Origin: Candidatus Latescibacterota bacterium
GTDB taxonomy: Bacteria > Latescibacterota > UBA2968 > UBA8231
Assembly (NCBI GenBank): GCA_007571365.1
Contig: RKRN01000109.1
Coordinates: forward strand, 1-64,000
Reading direction: 5' to 3'
DNA: 64,000 nucleotides
Each line of letters opens with the position of its first letter. Positions within the stretch are counted from its first letter, which is position 1. Below the pieces are notes generated by a model that did not search any database, was not told the DNA's origin, and saw only the letters and a list, made by a program, of their open reading frames with translations. Shown piece after piece: positions 8,705 to 19,229 of this stretch. The position numbers and the translations under genes are program-made.

Positions 8705-8780
8705 TGGCTGCCCCCCTAGGGCTCGAACCTAGAACCTCCTGATCCAGAGTCAGGCGCACTTCCAATTGTGCTAGAGGGCA
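8705..8780 (-). tRNA. tRNA-Gln (anticodon CTG)
   Basis: Reads 5' to 3' on the minus strand from 8780. The acceptor stem TGCCCTC pairs with GGGGGCA, giving the U1-A72 pair characteristic of bacterial tRNA-Gln; the discriminator is G and CCA is encoded (8705-8707). The anticodon loop CTCTGGA gives CTG, decoding CAG. Last of three clustered tRNAs. Confidence 0.95.
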
Positions 8781-8792
8781 ACTAACGCAAAT

Positions 8793-8886
<94 letters not shown>

Positions 8887-8964
8887 GCGACCATTGCAAA
8901 ATAAACTTTTGACGTGCTCCCACCGCTAAAAGGGGGTGGGATTGTGGTGGCATCAAATGGTAAA

Positions 8965-9051
8965 TGGCGGAGGGTGAGGGACTCGAACCCTCAAGGGCGT
9001 GAGCCCGGCGGTTTTCAAGACCGCTGCCTTACCAATTAGGTCTAACCCTCC
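8965..9051 (-). tRNA. tRNA-Ser (anticodon TGA)
   Basis: Acceptor GGAGGGT, discriminator G, encoded CCA, T-arm GGTTCGAGTCC. The anticodon loop CTTGAAA gives TGA, decoding UCA and related UCN codons. The extended variable arm confirms serine. First gene of the cluster, just downstream of gyrA. Confidence 0.95.
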
Positions 9052-9067
9052 TTTTCCCGAAGAAAAA

Positions 9068-9096
9068 AATATACATGAGGCCCTATATTAGGTCAA
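9068..9096 (-). promoter_or_regulatory. Sigma-70-type promoter for the tRNA operon
   Basis: On the minus strand TTGACC (9091-9096) and TATATT (9068-9073) are separated by exactly 17 bp and end 17 bp before tRNA-Ser(TGA). The -35 box overlaps the gyrA stop codon, so the tRNAs can be transcribed independently of gyrA. Confidence 0.7.
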
Positions 9097-11606
9097 CCCA
9101 AAGCCTTCTCATCGGCCTCGCTGTTTTCCACGCTAGGCTCGCCCTCGTTGATGGGCAGCGGGGCCATGTCGATAACCCGGTCGCCCTCGTCCAGATTGAT
9201 CACACGAACTCCTTGAGTATTGCGCCCAATGGTGGACATCCCTTGTACGGAGATGCGAATCATAATGCCGTTTTGGGTTACCACCATGACCTCCTCTTCG
9301 CCTTCGATCTCCCTACAAGCCACTACCGGGCCGTTGCGCGGCGAGGTCTTGATGTCGATGACGCCTTGGCCGGCGCGGTGCTTGCAGGGATACTCGGCCT
9401 GAAAAGTGCGCTTGCCATAGCCGTTTTCGCAAATGGTCAGCAAGGAGCTACTTTCGCGCACTACGACCATGTCCACTACCTCATCATTCTGACGCAAGCT
9501 AATACCTTTAACGCCCGTAGAAACCCGGCCCATAGCGCGAACTTCGCTTTCTCTAAAGCGCATGGCTTGGCCGTTGCGCGTCAACAGGGCAATATCCTGC
9601 TGTCCGTCGGTGATCGCCGCCCCAATCAGGTCGTCTTCATCTTGGATATTCAGGGCAATGATCCCGTCTCGGCGGATGTTCTGATAGGCCGACAGCCTAG
9701 TCTTCTTGACAATGCCCTTGCGCGTAGCCGTGAACAAGTATTGATCGTCGGAGAACTCTTGGACGGGCGCGATGGCGCATATTTGGTCGTCTGGACCAAG
9801 AGGCAACAGGTTGGCCATCGATCTCCCTTGAGCCGTGCGGTCTCCTTCGGGTATGCGAAAGACCTTGAGCCAGTAACATTTGCCCTTAGCCGTCAAAAAC
9901 ATGATATAGGAATGGGTTGACGCCACGAAGAGGTGTTCGACAAAATCCTCTTCCTTGGTTTTCATGCCCGTCACTCCGCGCCCGCCGCGATTCTGCACTC
10001 GGTAGGCCCTAGGGGATAGGCGCTTGATGTAGCCACTACGCGAGATGGTGACGACCATGTCCTCTTCGGCAATCAAGTCCTCGATATCGAATTCCTCGGC
10101 CGCATAGACAATCTCAGTGCGGCGCTCGTCGCCGAAGCGCTCGGCCATCTCATCAATCTCGTCCTTGATGATCTGCATCTGCCGATCGCGGCTGGCGAGG
10201 ATGGCTCTTTGGTCCTCAATCGTCGTTACCAATTCCGCGTACTCGACTTCAATTTTGTCGCGCTCCAAACCCGTCAAGCGCTGCAACGGCATGCCTAGGA
10301 TGGCTTGAATCTGCCGTTCGCTCAACTCAGGTTGTACCTGAGTACGCACATCTGCCACCACAGAACGGAGACCAGCCAGCCGCTCTCGGGCATCGGCCGG
10401 ACTCGACGCGCGGCGGATGGTCTCAATCACCAAGTCAATGTGATCTAAGGCGAAGCGCAGGCCCTCCAGAATGTGCGCCCGTGCTTCAGCCCGCTCCAAG
10501 TCGAATTCCGTGCGGCGCACGATCACCTCGTGGCGGTGATCAATATAGTGCTGCAGCATCTGCTTGAGATTGAGCGTCTCAGGACGGCCATTGACGATGG
10601 CCAACATCATTACTCCGTAGGTAGCCTGCAACATGCTATGGCTATAGAGTTGGTTAAGCACGACTTCAGCTTGGGATTCCCTCTTGCACTCAAACACAAT
10701 GCGCAGCCCCTTGCGACCCGATTCGTCGCGAATATTGGCAAGTCCGTCAATGGTTTTGTCGCGCACCAGATCGGCGATTTTTTCTAAGAGGCTAGCCTTG
10801 TTTACTAAGAAGGGTATTTCGGTGACGATGATGTTTTCGCGCCCACTCTTGAGAGTCTCAATGTCTGCCCGCGCTCTGATATAGATCAGTCCCCGGCCCG
10901 TTGCGTAGGCCTGCTGTACCCCGCTCATGCCGTAGATGATCCCACCGGTGGGAAAGTCAGGGGCTTTTACGTGATCGAGCAGTTCGGCAATGGAAACATC
11001 GGGATGATCGATCAGCACCTTGAGGCCACTGGCGACCTCCCGCAGGTTGTGTGGCGGGATCTTAGTGGCCATGCCGACGGCAATACCCATGGAGCCATTG
11101 CATATCAGGTTGGGAAACCTAGACGGCAACACCAGCGGCTCTTGCTGCGTCTCGTCGTAGTTGCTGGCAAATTCGACAGTATTCTTGTCGAGCTCCGCCA
11201 GCAACTCCATCGCCGGCCAACTCAACCTCGCCTCTGTGTAGCGCATAGCCGCCGGAGGGTAGCCGTCAATGGAACCGAAGTTGCCTTGACCTTGGACCAG
11301 CGGATACCGCAAGCGAAAGCTTTGCGCCATATGCACTAGAGTCGGATAGACAATGTCTTCGCCGTGCGGGTGGTAGTTGCCTGAGGTATCGCCGGCTATT
11401 TTGGCGCATTTGCGGTAGCCGCGGTTGGGAAAAAGGCTTAAGTCGTTCATCGCCACCAAGATACGGCGCTGAGATGGCTTGAGCCCATCGCGAACATCGG
11501 GTAGTGCTCGCGACCGTATGAAGCTCATTGAATAGTCGAGAAAGGAGGTTTTGAGCTCCTCCTCAATTTTGACCCTAATGACCCGATTTTCTTGCTGTTC
11601 AAGCAT
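9093..11606 (-). CDS. gyrA: DNA gyrase subunit A
   Basis: 837 residues. Breakage-reunion domain with catalytic Y123 in AAMRYTEARL, followed by the C-terminal beta-pinwheel. A GyrA-box variant (QNRGGRGVTG) marks it as gyrase rather than topoisomerase IV. It introduces negative supercoils together with GyrB. The quinolone-determining segment is atypical: after HPHG the residues are E83-D84-I-V-Y-P88, so the positions of E. coli Ser83 and Asp87 are Asp and Pro. Upstream gyrB is 25 bp away on the same strand, the standard oriC-flanking order. Acidic tail at the C-terminus (GEPSVENSEADEKA). Confidence 0.97.
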   Translation of the reverse strand: MLEQQENRVIRVKIEEELKTSFLDYSMSFIRSRALPDVRDGLKPSQRRILVAMNDLSLFPNRGYRKCAKIAGDTSGNYHPHGEDIVYPTLVHMAQSFRLRYPLVQGQGNFGSIDGYPPAAMRYTEARLSWPAMELLAELDKNTVEFASNYDETQQEPLVLPSRFPNLICNGSMGIAVGMATKIPPHNLREVASGLKVLIDHPDVSIAELLDHVKAPDFPTGGIIYGMSGVQQAYATGRGLIYIRARADIETLKSGRENIIVTEIPFLVNKASLLEKIADLVRDKTIDGLANIRDESGRKGLRIVFECKRESQAEVVLNQLYSHSMLQATYGVMMLAIVNGRPETLNLKQMLQHYIDHRHEVIVRRTEFDLERAEARAHILEGLRFALDHIDLVIETIRRASSPADARERLAGLRSVVADVRTQVQPELSERQIQAILGMPLQRLTGLERDKIEVEYAELVTTIEDQRAILASRDRQMQIIKDEIDEMAERFGDERRTEIVYAAEEFDIEDLIAEEDMVVTISRSGYIKRLSPRAYRVQNRGGRGVTGMKTKEEDFVEHLFVASTHSYIMFLTAKGKCYWLKVFRIPEGDRTAQGRSMANLLPLGPDDQICAIAPVQEFSDDQYLFTATRKGIVKKTRLSAYQNIRRDGIIALNIQDEDDLIGAAITDGQQDIALLTRNGQAMRFRESEVRAMGRVSTGVKGISLRQNDEVVDMVVVRESSSLLTICENGYGKRTFQAEYPCKHRAGQGVIDIKTSPRNGPVVACREIEGEEEVMVVTQNGIMIRISVQGMSTIGRNTQGVRVINLDEGDRVIDMAPLPINEGEPSVENSEADEKALG

Positions 11607-11631
11607 TAATTACATCCTACGCTTTGTCGTT

Positions 11632-13920
<2,289 letters not shown>

Positions 13921-13946
<26 letters not shown>

Positions 13947-15015
13947 AACAGGCTTCCTGCCTTGTATTAGGCTCTTGGGGAGTCGTCGCTACGACCTGTT
14001 CAAACTCACCCAATATGTCCAACAGTTCTCCTATTCGGCCTGAATCCAACTCTGAAAAAGCATCGTCTAAAAGCAGGACAGGCTGCCGACTCGTTTGTTC
14101 CTCCATGTAACGGGCTTCGGCCAGTTTCCACGATATGAGTACGGTTCTTAGCTGGCCCTCAGAGGCATAGACTTCGGCTGGTTCTTCGTTCAACGTGAAC
14201 TTTAAGTCATCGCGGTGCGGTCCACATAGCGTAAAGCCCATTTTGATTTCCTGCTCCCTACGGCGACCAAGTGCCTCGCGCAACTCGGCTCTAAGGGCCT
14301 CCAAGTCCTGTCCCTTGGCCCCTTGATAAACAATAGTTGCCTCTTCACCCGCTAAGGCAAAGCGGCCGTAATAGCGGAGAAAGGGGGCTCTCAACCTATT
14401 TAGTGCTTCTAGACGACACAGTCGAAGTTGGGCACCCAAATCCACCAACTGGGCATCCCATGGTTCCATTGCTTGTATTTGACCATCGACAAGCCCGTGT
14501 CTCGACTTTTTTGCGGTACGCAACAAGTGGTTTCTCTGAGCTAACACGCGGTAATAGCGCTGCATGTAGCGCAAGTACGCTGCACTAGACTGCGCGATAA
14601 GTATGTCGAGGAGCCGCCTTCGCTGGGCCGGGAAGCGCAATACCAGCGATACGTCTTCAGGAGAGAAGTGAACGGTGCGGAAGGTACCCAGTAACTCCGA
14701 GACTCGAGGCAAGGGAGTAGCATCGACAAATGCCTTCTTGCCTTCTTTTTTACTGTAAAAAACGCGTACTTGCTGGTCGCGGCGACCATCACTACAAAAG
14801 GCTCGGATATCAAAGAAGTCTTCGCCGTGCGGCACGACTTGCTGATCCTTGGCCCCGCGCACTGACTTACCAATAGATAAGTAGGAAATCGCCTCTAGAA
14901 TATTGCTTTTACCGCGTCCGTTAGGGCCGAAAATAAGCACGTGATCTGCTGCAAAGCCCAAGTGAATCGCAGTAAAATTGCGGAAGGGTCTCAGCGTTAA
15001 TTCACGGATCCGCAC
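13921..15015 (-). CDS. recF: DNA replication and repair protein RecF
   Basis: 364 residues. SMC-like ABC ATPase: Walker A GPNGRGKSN, signature region YASEGQLRTVLISWKLAEA, Walker B PVLLLDDAFSELD. RecF loads RecA with RecO and RecR at gapped DNA. GTG start at 15015, 14 bp after the dnaN stop; the 3' end overlaps dciA. Length and position are standard. Confidence 0.95.
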
Positions 15016-15029
15016 TATTCCTGCTTACC

Positions 15030-16196
15030 TCATCCTGTTGGCCGCAAGGGCATTAGCAAGCAGAAGTAATCCTCACCTTCCTTTTGTTCTACCGGTCGCA
15101 ACAAGGCTGCGGTGACGTGGTCGTTGAGCTGGAAACAGACCGCGGACGCTTCCATTCTGCGCAGGATTTCCATCAGATATTGGGCATTGTAACCAACTTC
15201 TAGCTCTTCAGAGGCGTATTGGGCCGGTACGATCTCCCTCGCTTCGCCACCGATTTCGGGGCTAGCGGCCGACAGTTCAACCTGACCACTGTTCAGCTTA
15301 AAACGCACTTGGCGCGTATAAGCACTGGAGAGGATGGATACCCGGCGTACGGCCGGTAGCAGATCTTCGCTAGCTATTCTCAGTTCTTTTGTGTTGTTTT
15401 GCGGAATGACTTGGGCATAGTTGACATAGGGTCCCTCGATCAGACGCGACAGCAAATGCGTATGCCCTATGTCAAACAGGATCTGCGTCTCGCCGAGCGC
15501 GACATTGACTGACCCTTTATGGCTACCCAGCAATTTGACGACTTGGTTCAACGCTTTGGGGGGGACGATGACCGCGGTCTCTTGATCGTCTTGTACCTGA
15601 TCCTGCAAAGCTATGGCTAACCTGTAACAAGCCAAGCGCGACCCGTCGGTGGCCACCATCTCCATTCCCTGTGCATCAATGCGCCAGAGCACCCCATTGA
15701 ACACAGGCCGTGTATCGTCGCCGGAGACGGCAAAGACCGTCTTGCTTATCATATCTACCAGAACATTGAGCTCGCCTTCGCCCCCTGCCAGACTCAGGCT
15801 CACGCCGTCAATGGCTGTAGGCATAGAAGGAAACTCGTCGGCTTCTATTCCCGACAGGCTATAGGCTCCTTCACCGCTTTTTTCGGTTTCCCCAAGCCGC
15901 CCTGAGAGCTTGAGTCGCTCATCCTGCACCTCAATGTTCACTTCCGCCTCGGGCCATTCTCGGGTGATTTCTGCCAGCTTGCGTGCTGAAACAGTCGTCC
16001 TCCCATTCTCTTCTACTATAGCAGGGACTTGAGTCCGGATGGACAAATCTAGATCTGTCGCCGACAGAAATAGAATTTTCTCATCGGCCTCAAGTAGGAT
16101 ATTAGCCAACACCGGTAGAGAGGGTTTTGAAGACACGGCTTCTAATACAGTATCAATACCCCGCCATAATTCACTGCGATCTACTCTTAACTTCAT
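15030..16196 (-). CDS. dnaN: DNA polymerase III beta sliding clamp
   Basis: 388 residues with the three-domain clamp pattern: MKLRVDRSELWRGI at the N-terminus, PVLANILLEA and RPVFNGVLW in the domain starts, and a C-terminus ending LLMPLRP(TG), where most clamps end MPMR. It forms the ring that tethers polymerase III and binds DnaA-regulatory factors. It is the first gene of the dnaN-recF-dciA-gyrB-gyrA group and is separated from dnaA by the origin region rather than adjoining it directly. Confidence 0.96.
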   Translation of the reverse strand: MKLRVDRSELWRGIDTVLEAVSSKPSLPVLANILLEADEKILFLSATDLDLSIRTQVPAIVEENGRTTVSARKLAEITREWPEAEVNIEVQDERLKLSGRLGETEKSGEGAYSLSGIEADEFPSMPTAIDGVSLSLAGGEGELNVLVDMISKTVFAVSGDDTRPVFNGVLWRIDAQGMEMVATDGSRLACYRLAIALQDQVQDDQETAVIVPPKALNQVVKLLGSHKGSVNVALGETQILFDIGHTHLLSRLIEGPYVNYAQVIPQNNTKELRIASEDLLPAVRRVSILSSAYTRQVRFKLNSGQVELSAASPEIGGEAREIVPAQYASEELEVGYNAQYLMEILRRMEASAVCFQLNDHVTAALLRPVEQKEGEDYFCLLMPLRPTG

Positions 16197-16399
16197 AGTG
16201 CTTCCCGGAGAATCCTTCTGATAAAATCGCCCAAGCGTTTAGGCCCCTGTTTGCTTCCCGTTGTATCGTGTTCCGCACGAACCGGCCGCCGCGTCGCCGC
16301 GGCATAAGAGCCGGCCCCGGTCTTCGCTGGGGCTGCGTAAAACGTCAGATATTACTATAAATTTAGCTTTTATCCGTACCTACGTCAAGTTTTTCTTAT

Positions 16400-16900
16400 A
16401 TTTCATATATATAGAGTCCCAGTTTTCAATAGAAAGTGCACACAAGAGCAGGTGTGTATAAAAAACAAAAAGATGTGTACAGGGAAAAACGCAATCCACA
16501 CCCACACTCCTAACCGAACTACACTTCTTTGTGTTCTTTTATTTATTGTAATTATAGTTATGGTGTGGATATGTGGATAAATGTCTTGAGAAGTCATCTA
16601 TAAGTAGAAAAATATATTGTTAATAATGTACTTATATAATCAAACTCATAACTCGGTAACGGGAGCTTGTATGTGGATTGTGGAGTGGAAAACTTTGGTT
16701 TTTCACACGCCAGAGGTCACAAAAAGACGGTTTTCTTTTTTCTATAGACTTATCCACACCCAATCAATACCTAGGTAGGATAGATGTTGATAGTTTTCCA
16801 CTGCCAAATAGGCACTATAGTAGTGAAAATACAATACAGACTAAAAGACAGAAGCTGTTGAGTTATTCGGAATAACTTACGAGAGAGGGCTGATTTCAGC
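16400..16900. other. Probable chromosomal origin of replication (oriC) between dnaN and dnaA
   Basis: The 800-bp dnaN-dnaA spacer has no convincing gene. It contains perfect DnaA boxes at 16572-16580 (TGTGGATAA) and 16750-16758 (TTATCCACA), and near matches at 16564-16572, 16672-16680 and 16492-16500. Very AT-rich runs at 16536-16560 and 16618-16650 are candidate unwinding elements. The 9-mer GTGGAAAAC occurs at 16685-16693 and, inverted, at 16793-16801. Bases 16197-16400 hold a GC-rich stretch and the presumed dnaN promoter region. Gene context makes oriC the expected content. Confidence 0.85.
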
Positions 16901-17005
16901 CGTATAAACCTCGTTTTGAAGGTCTGCCGGGTGCTGAAATCGCCATGAAATTGCCTTGTTCCTATCGATATTCGTTTCAGCTCAACAGCTTCTAAAAAGA
17001 TAGGG

Positions 17006-18391
17006 CTAGCGGCTTTGCCGACGGATGGTATTTGACAAATCCTCGACTAGTCTAGCAAAGGAGGGATCGTTTTGATACCTCTCCCCAACAGTGTTTACAG
17101 CGTGGATGACCGTGCTGTGATCGCGGTTACCGAAGTGCAAGCCGATGGTAGTGAAATGACTGCCTTCGATGAGAGTCCTGATTAAGAACATGGCAATGTG
17201 CCGTGCAGTTACCACGTCTCGCTGGCGTCCTTTTCCAACGAGTTGCTCACGAGTCAAATTAAAGTGGTCGGCGACATGCTGTTGGATCGCCTCAATGCTC
17301 ACTTCCGACGGGCTGGGCCCCTGTTCTTGTATAATATGCTGGGCCGCCTCTAGGTCGAGTTCCTTCTTATGGATTGAGCAGTAAGCCATCAGGCTAATCA
17401 AAGTACCTTCGAGTTCGCGGACATTTGATCGGATGTGATTTCCCAGCAGAGCGGCCACATCATCGGAAATCCGTATGCCATTGCGCTCGGCCTTTTTGTG
17501 CAGGATAGCAATCCGGGTCTCGAGCTCGGGCGCATCTATGGCGGTAGCCAGTCCCCAGATGAAGCGGGATTTCAGTCTGTCTCCTAATCCGTCTAGATGG
17601 CCAGGAGGACTGTCGCAGGTCATGACAATCTGCTTCTCGGACTGGTGTAAGGCATTAAAAGTGTGAAAGAACTCATTTTGGGTCTGTTCGCCGCGGATCA
17701 AAAACTGGATGTCGTCGACGAGGAGAATGTCCGCGCTGCGATAGAAACTCTGAAATTCACCGATGGAATTGCGGTCTTGAAGCGATTGGACGAAATCCCT
17801 CATGAACTTTTCCGAGGGAACGTAAACGATCTTCTCGGCAAGGTTGTGGTTGTAGGCATGATGCCCAATCGCTTGCAGCAGATGCGTTTTACCTAGCCCC
17901 ACGCCTCCGTAGATCACCAAGGGATTAAACTCCGTTTTACCTGGAGAGTTGGCTACGGCTAATGCCGTTGCATGGGCAAAGCGATTGCTATCGCCAATGA
18001 TGAATTCATCAAAGGTATAGCGCTTGTTCAGCGATTGGACAGGAGCTGCTTCTATTACTTCTTGTTCATCTCTTGCGGAGTCTCCTTCCCCCTGCTCAAC
18101 AGGTGGCACTTGATGGCCAATAGATTGGGGGGCTTGTGCTACCACAAATTTGATATTGGGAGTCAGTGCCGTCTCTTCCCACACTACGGATTGGATCATC
18201 TGCAAGTAGTGCTCTTCTATCCAAGCGGCAGAAAATGCGCTGGGAACTTGGATGACCAATAAGTCTTGGTCGAAGTGGCTTACTGAAGTCTGCTTAAACC
18301 AATTAGTAAAACTCTGGGGACGAACTTGACGCTCTATGTTGAGCAGACATTGGGCCCAGAGTTCTTGGGGATCTTCCATTTCCTGTGCCAT
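17006..18391 (-). CDS. dnaA: Chromosomal replication initiator protein DnaA
   Basis: 461 residues. Domain I is at the N-terminus (LWAQCLLNIERQVRPQSFTNWFKQT); an acidic linker runs to ~residue 115; the AAA+ domain III has Walker A GGVGLGKTHL, Walker B ILLVDDIQFL and sensor motifs; domain IV carries the DNA-binding signature (GRQRDVVTARHIAMFLIR and FGNRDHSTVIHA). It binds the boxes in the adjacent spacer to open the origin. It is divergent from rpmH, as in most bacteria. Confidence 0.97.
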   Translation of the reverse strand: MAQEMEDPQELWAQCLLNIERQVRPQSFTNWFKQTSVSHFDQDLLVIQVPSAFSAAWIEEHYLQMIQSVVWEETALTPNIKFVVAQAPQSIGHQVPPVEQGEGDSARDEQEVIEAAPVQSLNKRYTFDEFIIGDSNRFAHATALAVANSPGKTEFNPLVIYGGVGLGKTHLLQAIGHHAYNHNLAEKIVYVPSEKFMRDFVQSLQDRNSIGEFQSFYRSADILLVDDIQFLIRGEQTQNEFFHTFNALHQSEKQIVMTCDSPPGHLDGLGDRLKSRFIWGLATAIDAPELETRIAILHKKAERNGIRISDDVAALLGNHIRSNVRELEGTLISLMAYCSIHKKELDLEAAQHIIQEQGPSPSEVSIEAIQQHVADHFNLTREQLVGKGRQRDVVTARHIAMFLIRTLIEGSHFTTIGLHFGNRDHSTVIHAVNTVGERYQNDPSFARLVEDLSNTIRRQSR

Positions 18392-18430
18392 TCATTGAAG
18401 CGAAGATCGCAGTTTTTAAGGGGGATTTTC

Positions 18431-18459
18431 AACCTATGAAGAAGGCATACGTCAGTCAA
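18431..18459 (-). promoter_or_regulatory. Candidate dnaA promoter
   Basis: On the minus strand TTGACT (18454-18459) and TAGGTT (18431-18436) are 17 bp apart, 40 bp before the dnaA start. The -10 is weak, so this is tentative. Confidence 0.35.
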
Positions 18460-18500
18460 GAGTTTCCCGTAATTCGTCAGTGTTCAAAAAGTTGAAAGTA

Positions 18501-18529
18501 TTGACACTTAGTAGAATAGCCACTAGATT
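18501..18529 (+). promoter_or_regulatory. Candidate promoter of the rpmH-rnpA-yidD-yidC operon
   Basis: TTGACA (18501-18506), a 17-bp spacer and TAGATT (18524-18529) lie about 50 bp before rpmH on the plus strand. Good -35, acceptable -10. Confidence 0.65.
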
Positions 18530-18582
18530 AAACTGTTTTTGCATATGCTGCACATAAACCAACGCGAGGTGAGAATTTTATT

Positions 18583-18717
18583 TTGAAACGCACATTTCAA
18601 CCTAGCAACAGACGCCGCCGCAATAAGCACGGTTTTCGCAAGCGAATGAGCACACCGGCCGGTCGAAATATCATCAATCGTCGTCGGAGAAAGGGCCGCA
18701 AGCAGCTAGCTGTCTAG
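18583..18717 (+). CDS. rpmH: 50S ribosomal protein L34
   Basis: A 44-residue, strongly basic protein reading [20 protein letters not shown] and continuing through [24 protein letters not shown], an unmistakable L34. It uses a TTG start with GAGGTGA upstream. First gene of the operon diverging from dnaA. Its TAG stop is followed in the same frame, after two codons, by the rnpA start. Confidence 0.95.
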   Translation: MKRTFQPSNRRRRNKHGFRKRMSTPAGRNIINRRRRKGRKQLAV

Positions 18718-18723
18718 TGCTTT

Positions 18724-18993
18724 ATGGATTGGGTTAGAGGTCGCTATCTTTGGATCCGCTGCAACCGAGAAGATCGCGGTCAAGTTTTTGTCGTCCGGCG
18801 CAAACTGGGCAATGCTGTAAAGCGCAATCGGCTCAAGCGGCGCCTACGCAGCATTTGCCGCAGTCGCCTGTACTTTCCTTGTGATCTAGTCGTTTTCTGT
18901 CAACCTTCAGCCATTAAAGCTCCCTTTGCTGACTTGGAAAGGGAGCTGGACTCATTGGTGGCCAAACTACCTATTTTTCTTGCCTCGCAATGA
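18724..18993 (+). CDS. rnpA: Ribonuclease P protein component, N-terminally short
   Basis: 89 residues. The RNR signature reads [19 protein letters not shown] and is preceded by QVFVVRRK, matching the FVVSKKVGNAVxRNRxKR core of RnpA; the C-terminal [24 protein letters not shown] also fits. The usual ~20-residue N-terminal segment with the conserved aromatic and Arg is missing: the only upstream in-frame codons before the rpmH TAG are TGC TTT, so no longer form is available without readthrough. It binds RNase P RNA in tRNA 5' processing. The stop overlaps the yidD start by 4 bp. Confidence 0.85.
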   Translation: MDWVRGRYLWIRCNREDRGQVFVVRRKLGNAVKRNRLKRRLRSICRSRLYFPCDLVVFCQPSAIKAPFADLERELDSLVAKLPIFLASQ

Positions 18994-19199
18994 AGCAAAT
19001 CGCCATTTTCGTCGTCCACGCCTACCGTATTCTTCTGTCTCCATATCTTCCCCCGTCCTGTCGTTACCTACCTACTTGTTCCCAATATGCCGAAGAAGCA
19101 CTGGATAAGTACGGGCTATTCAAGGGCGGAATGCTTGCGCTAAAGCGGATTAGTCGATGCCACCCTTGGGGAGGGCATGGATACGATCCTTTGCACTAG
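18990..19199 (+). CDS. yidD: Membrane protein insertion efficiency factor YidD
   Basis: 69 residues. Carries the family pattern: an amphipathic start ([27 protein letters not shown]), a [25 protein letters not shown] ending and two conserved Cys in the first half. It assists YidC-dependent insertion at the inner membrane. It lies between rnpA and yidC, with ATGA overlap to rnpA, the usual order. Confidence 0.95.
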   Translation: MKQIAIFVVHAYRILLSPYLPPSCRYLPTCSQYAEEALDKYGLFKGGMLALKRISRCHPWGGHGYDPLH

Positions 19200-19229
19200 A
19201 ATATGTTTATAAAAGGGTAATTAAAACCT

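Noticed and set aside
9075..9920. 281-codon plus-strand open frame
   Set aside because: Antisense to gyrA, whose protein is unmistakable; composition effect of the coding strand.
16261..16875. Short open frames in the dnaN-dnaA spacer
   Set aside because: AT-rich, low-complexity, without ribosome sites, and overlapping DnaA boxes; the region reads as oriC.
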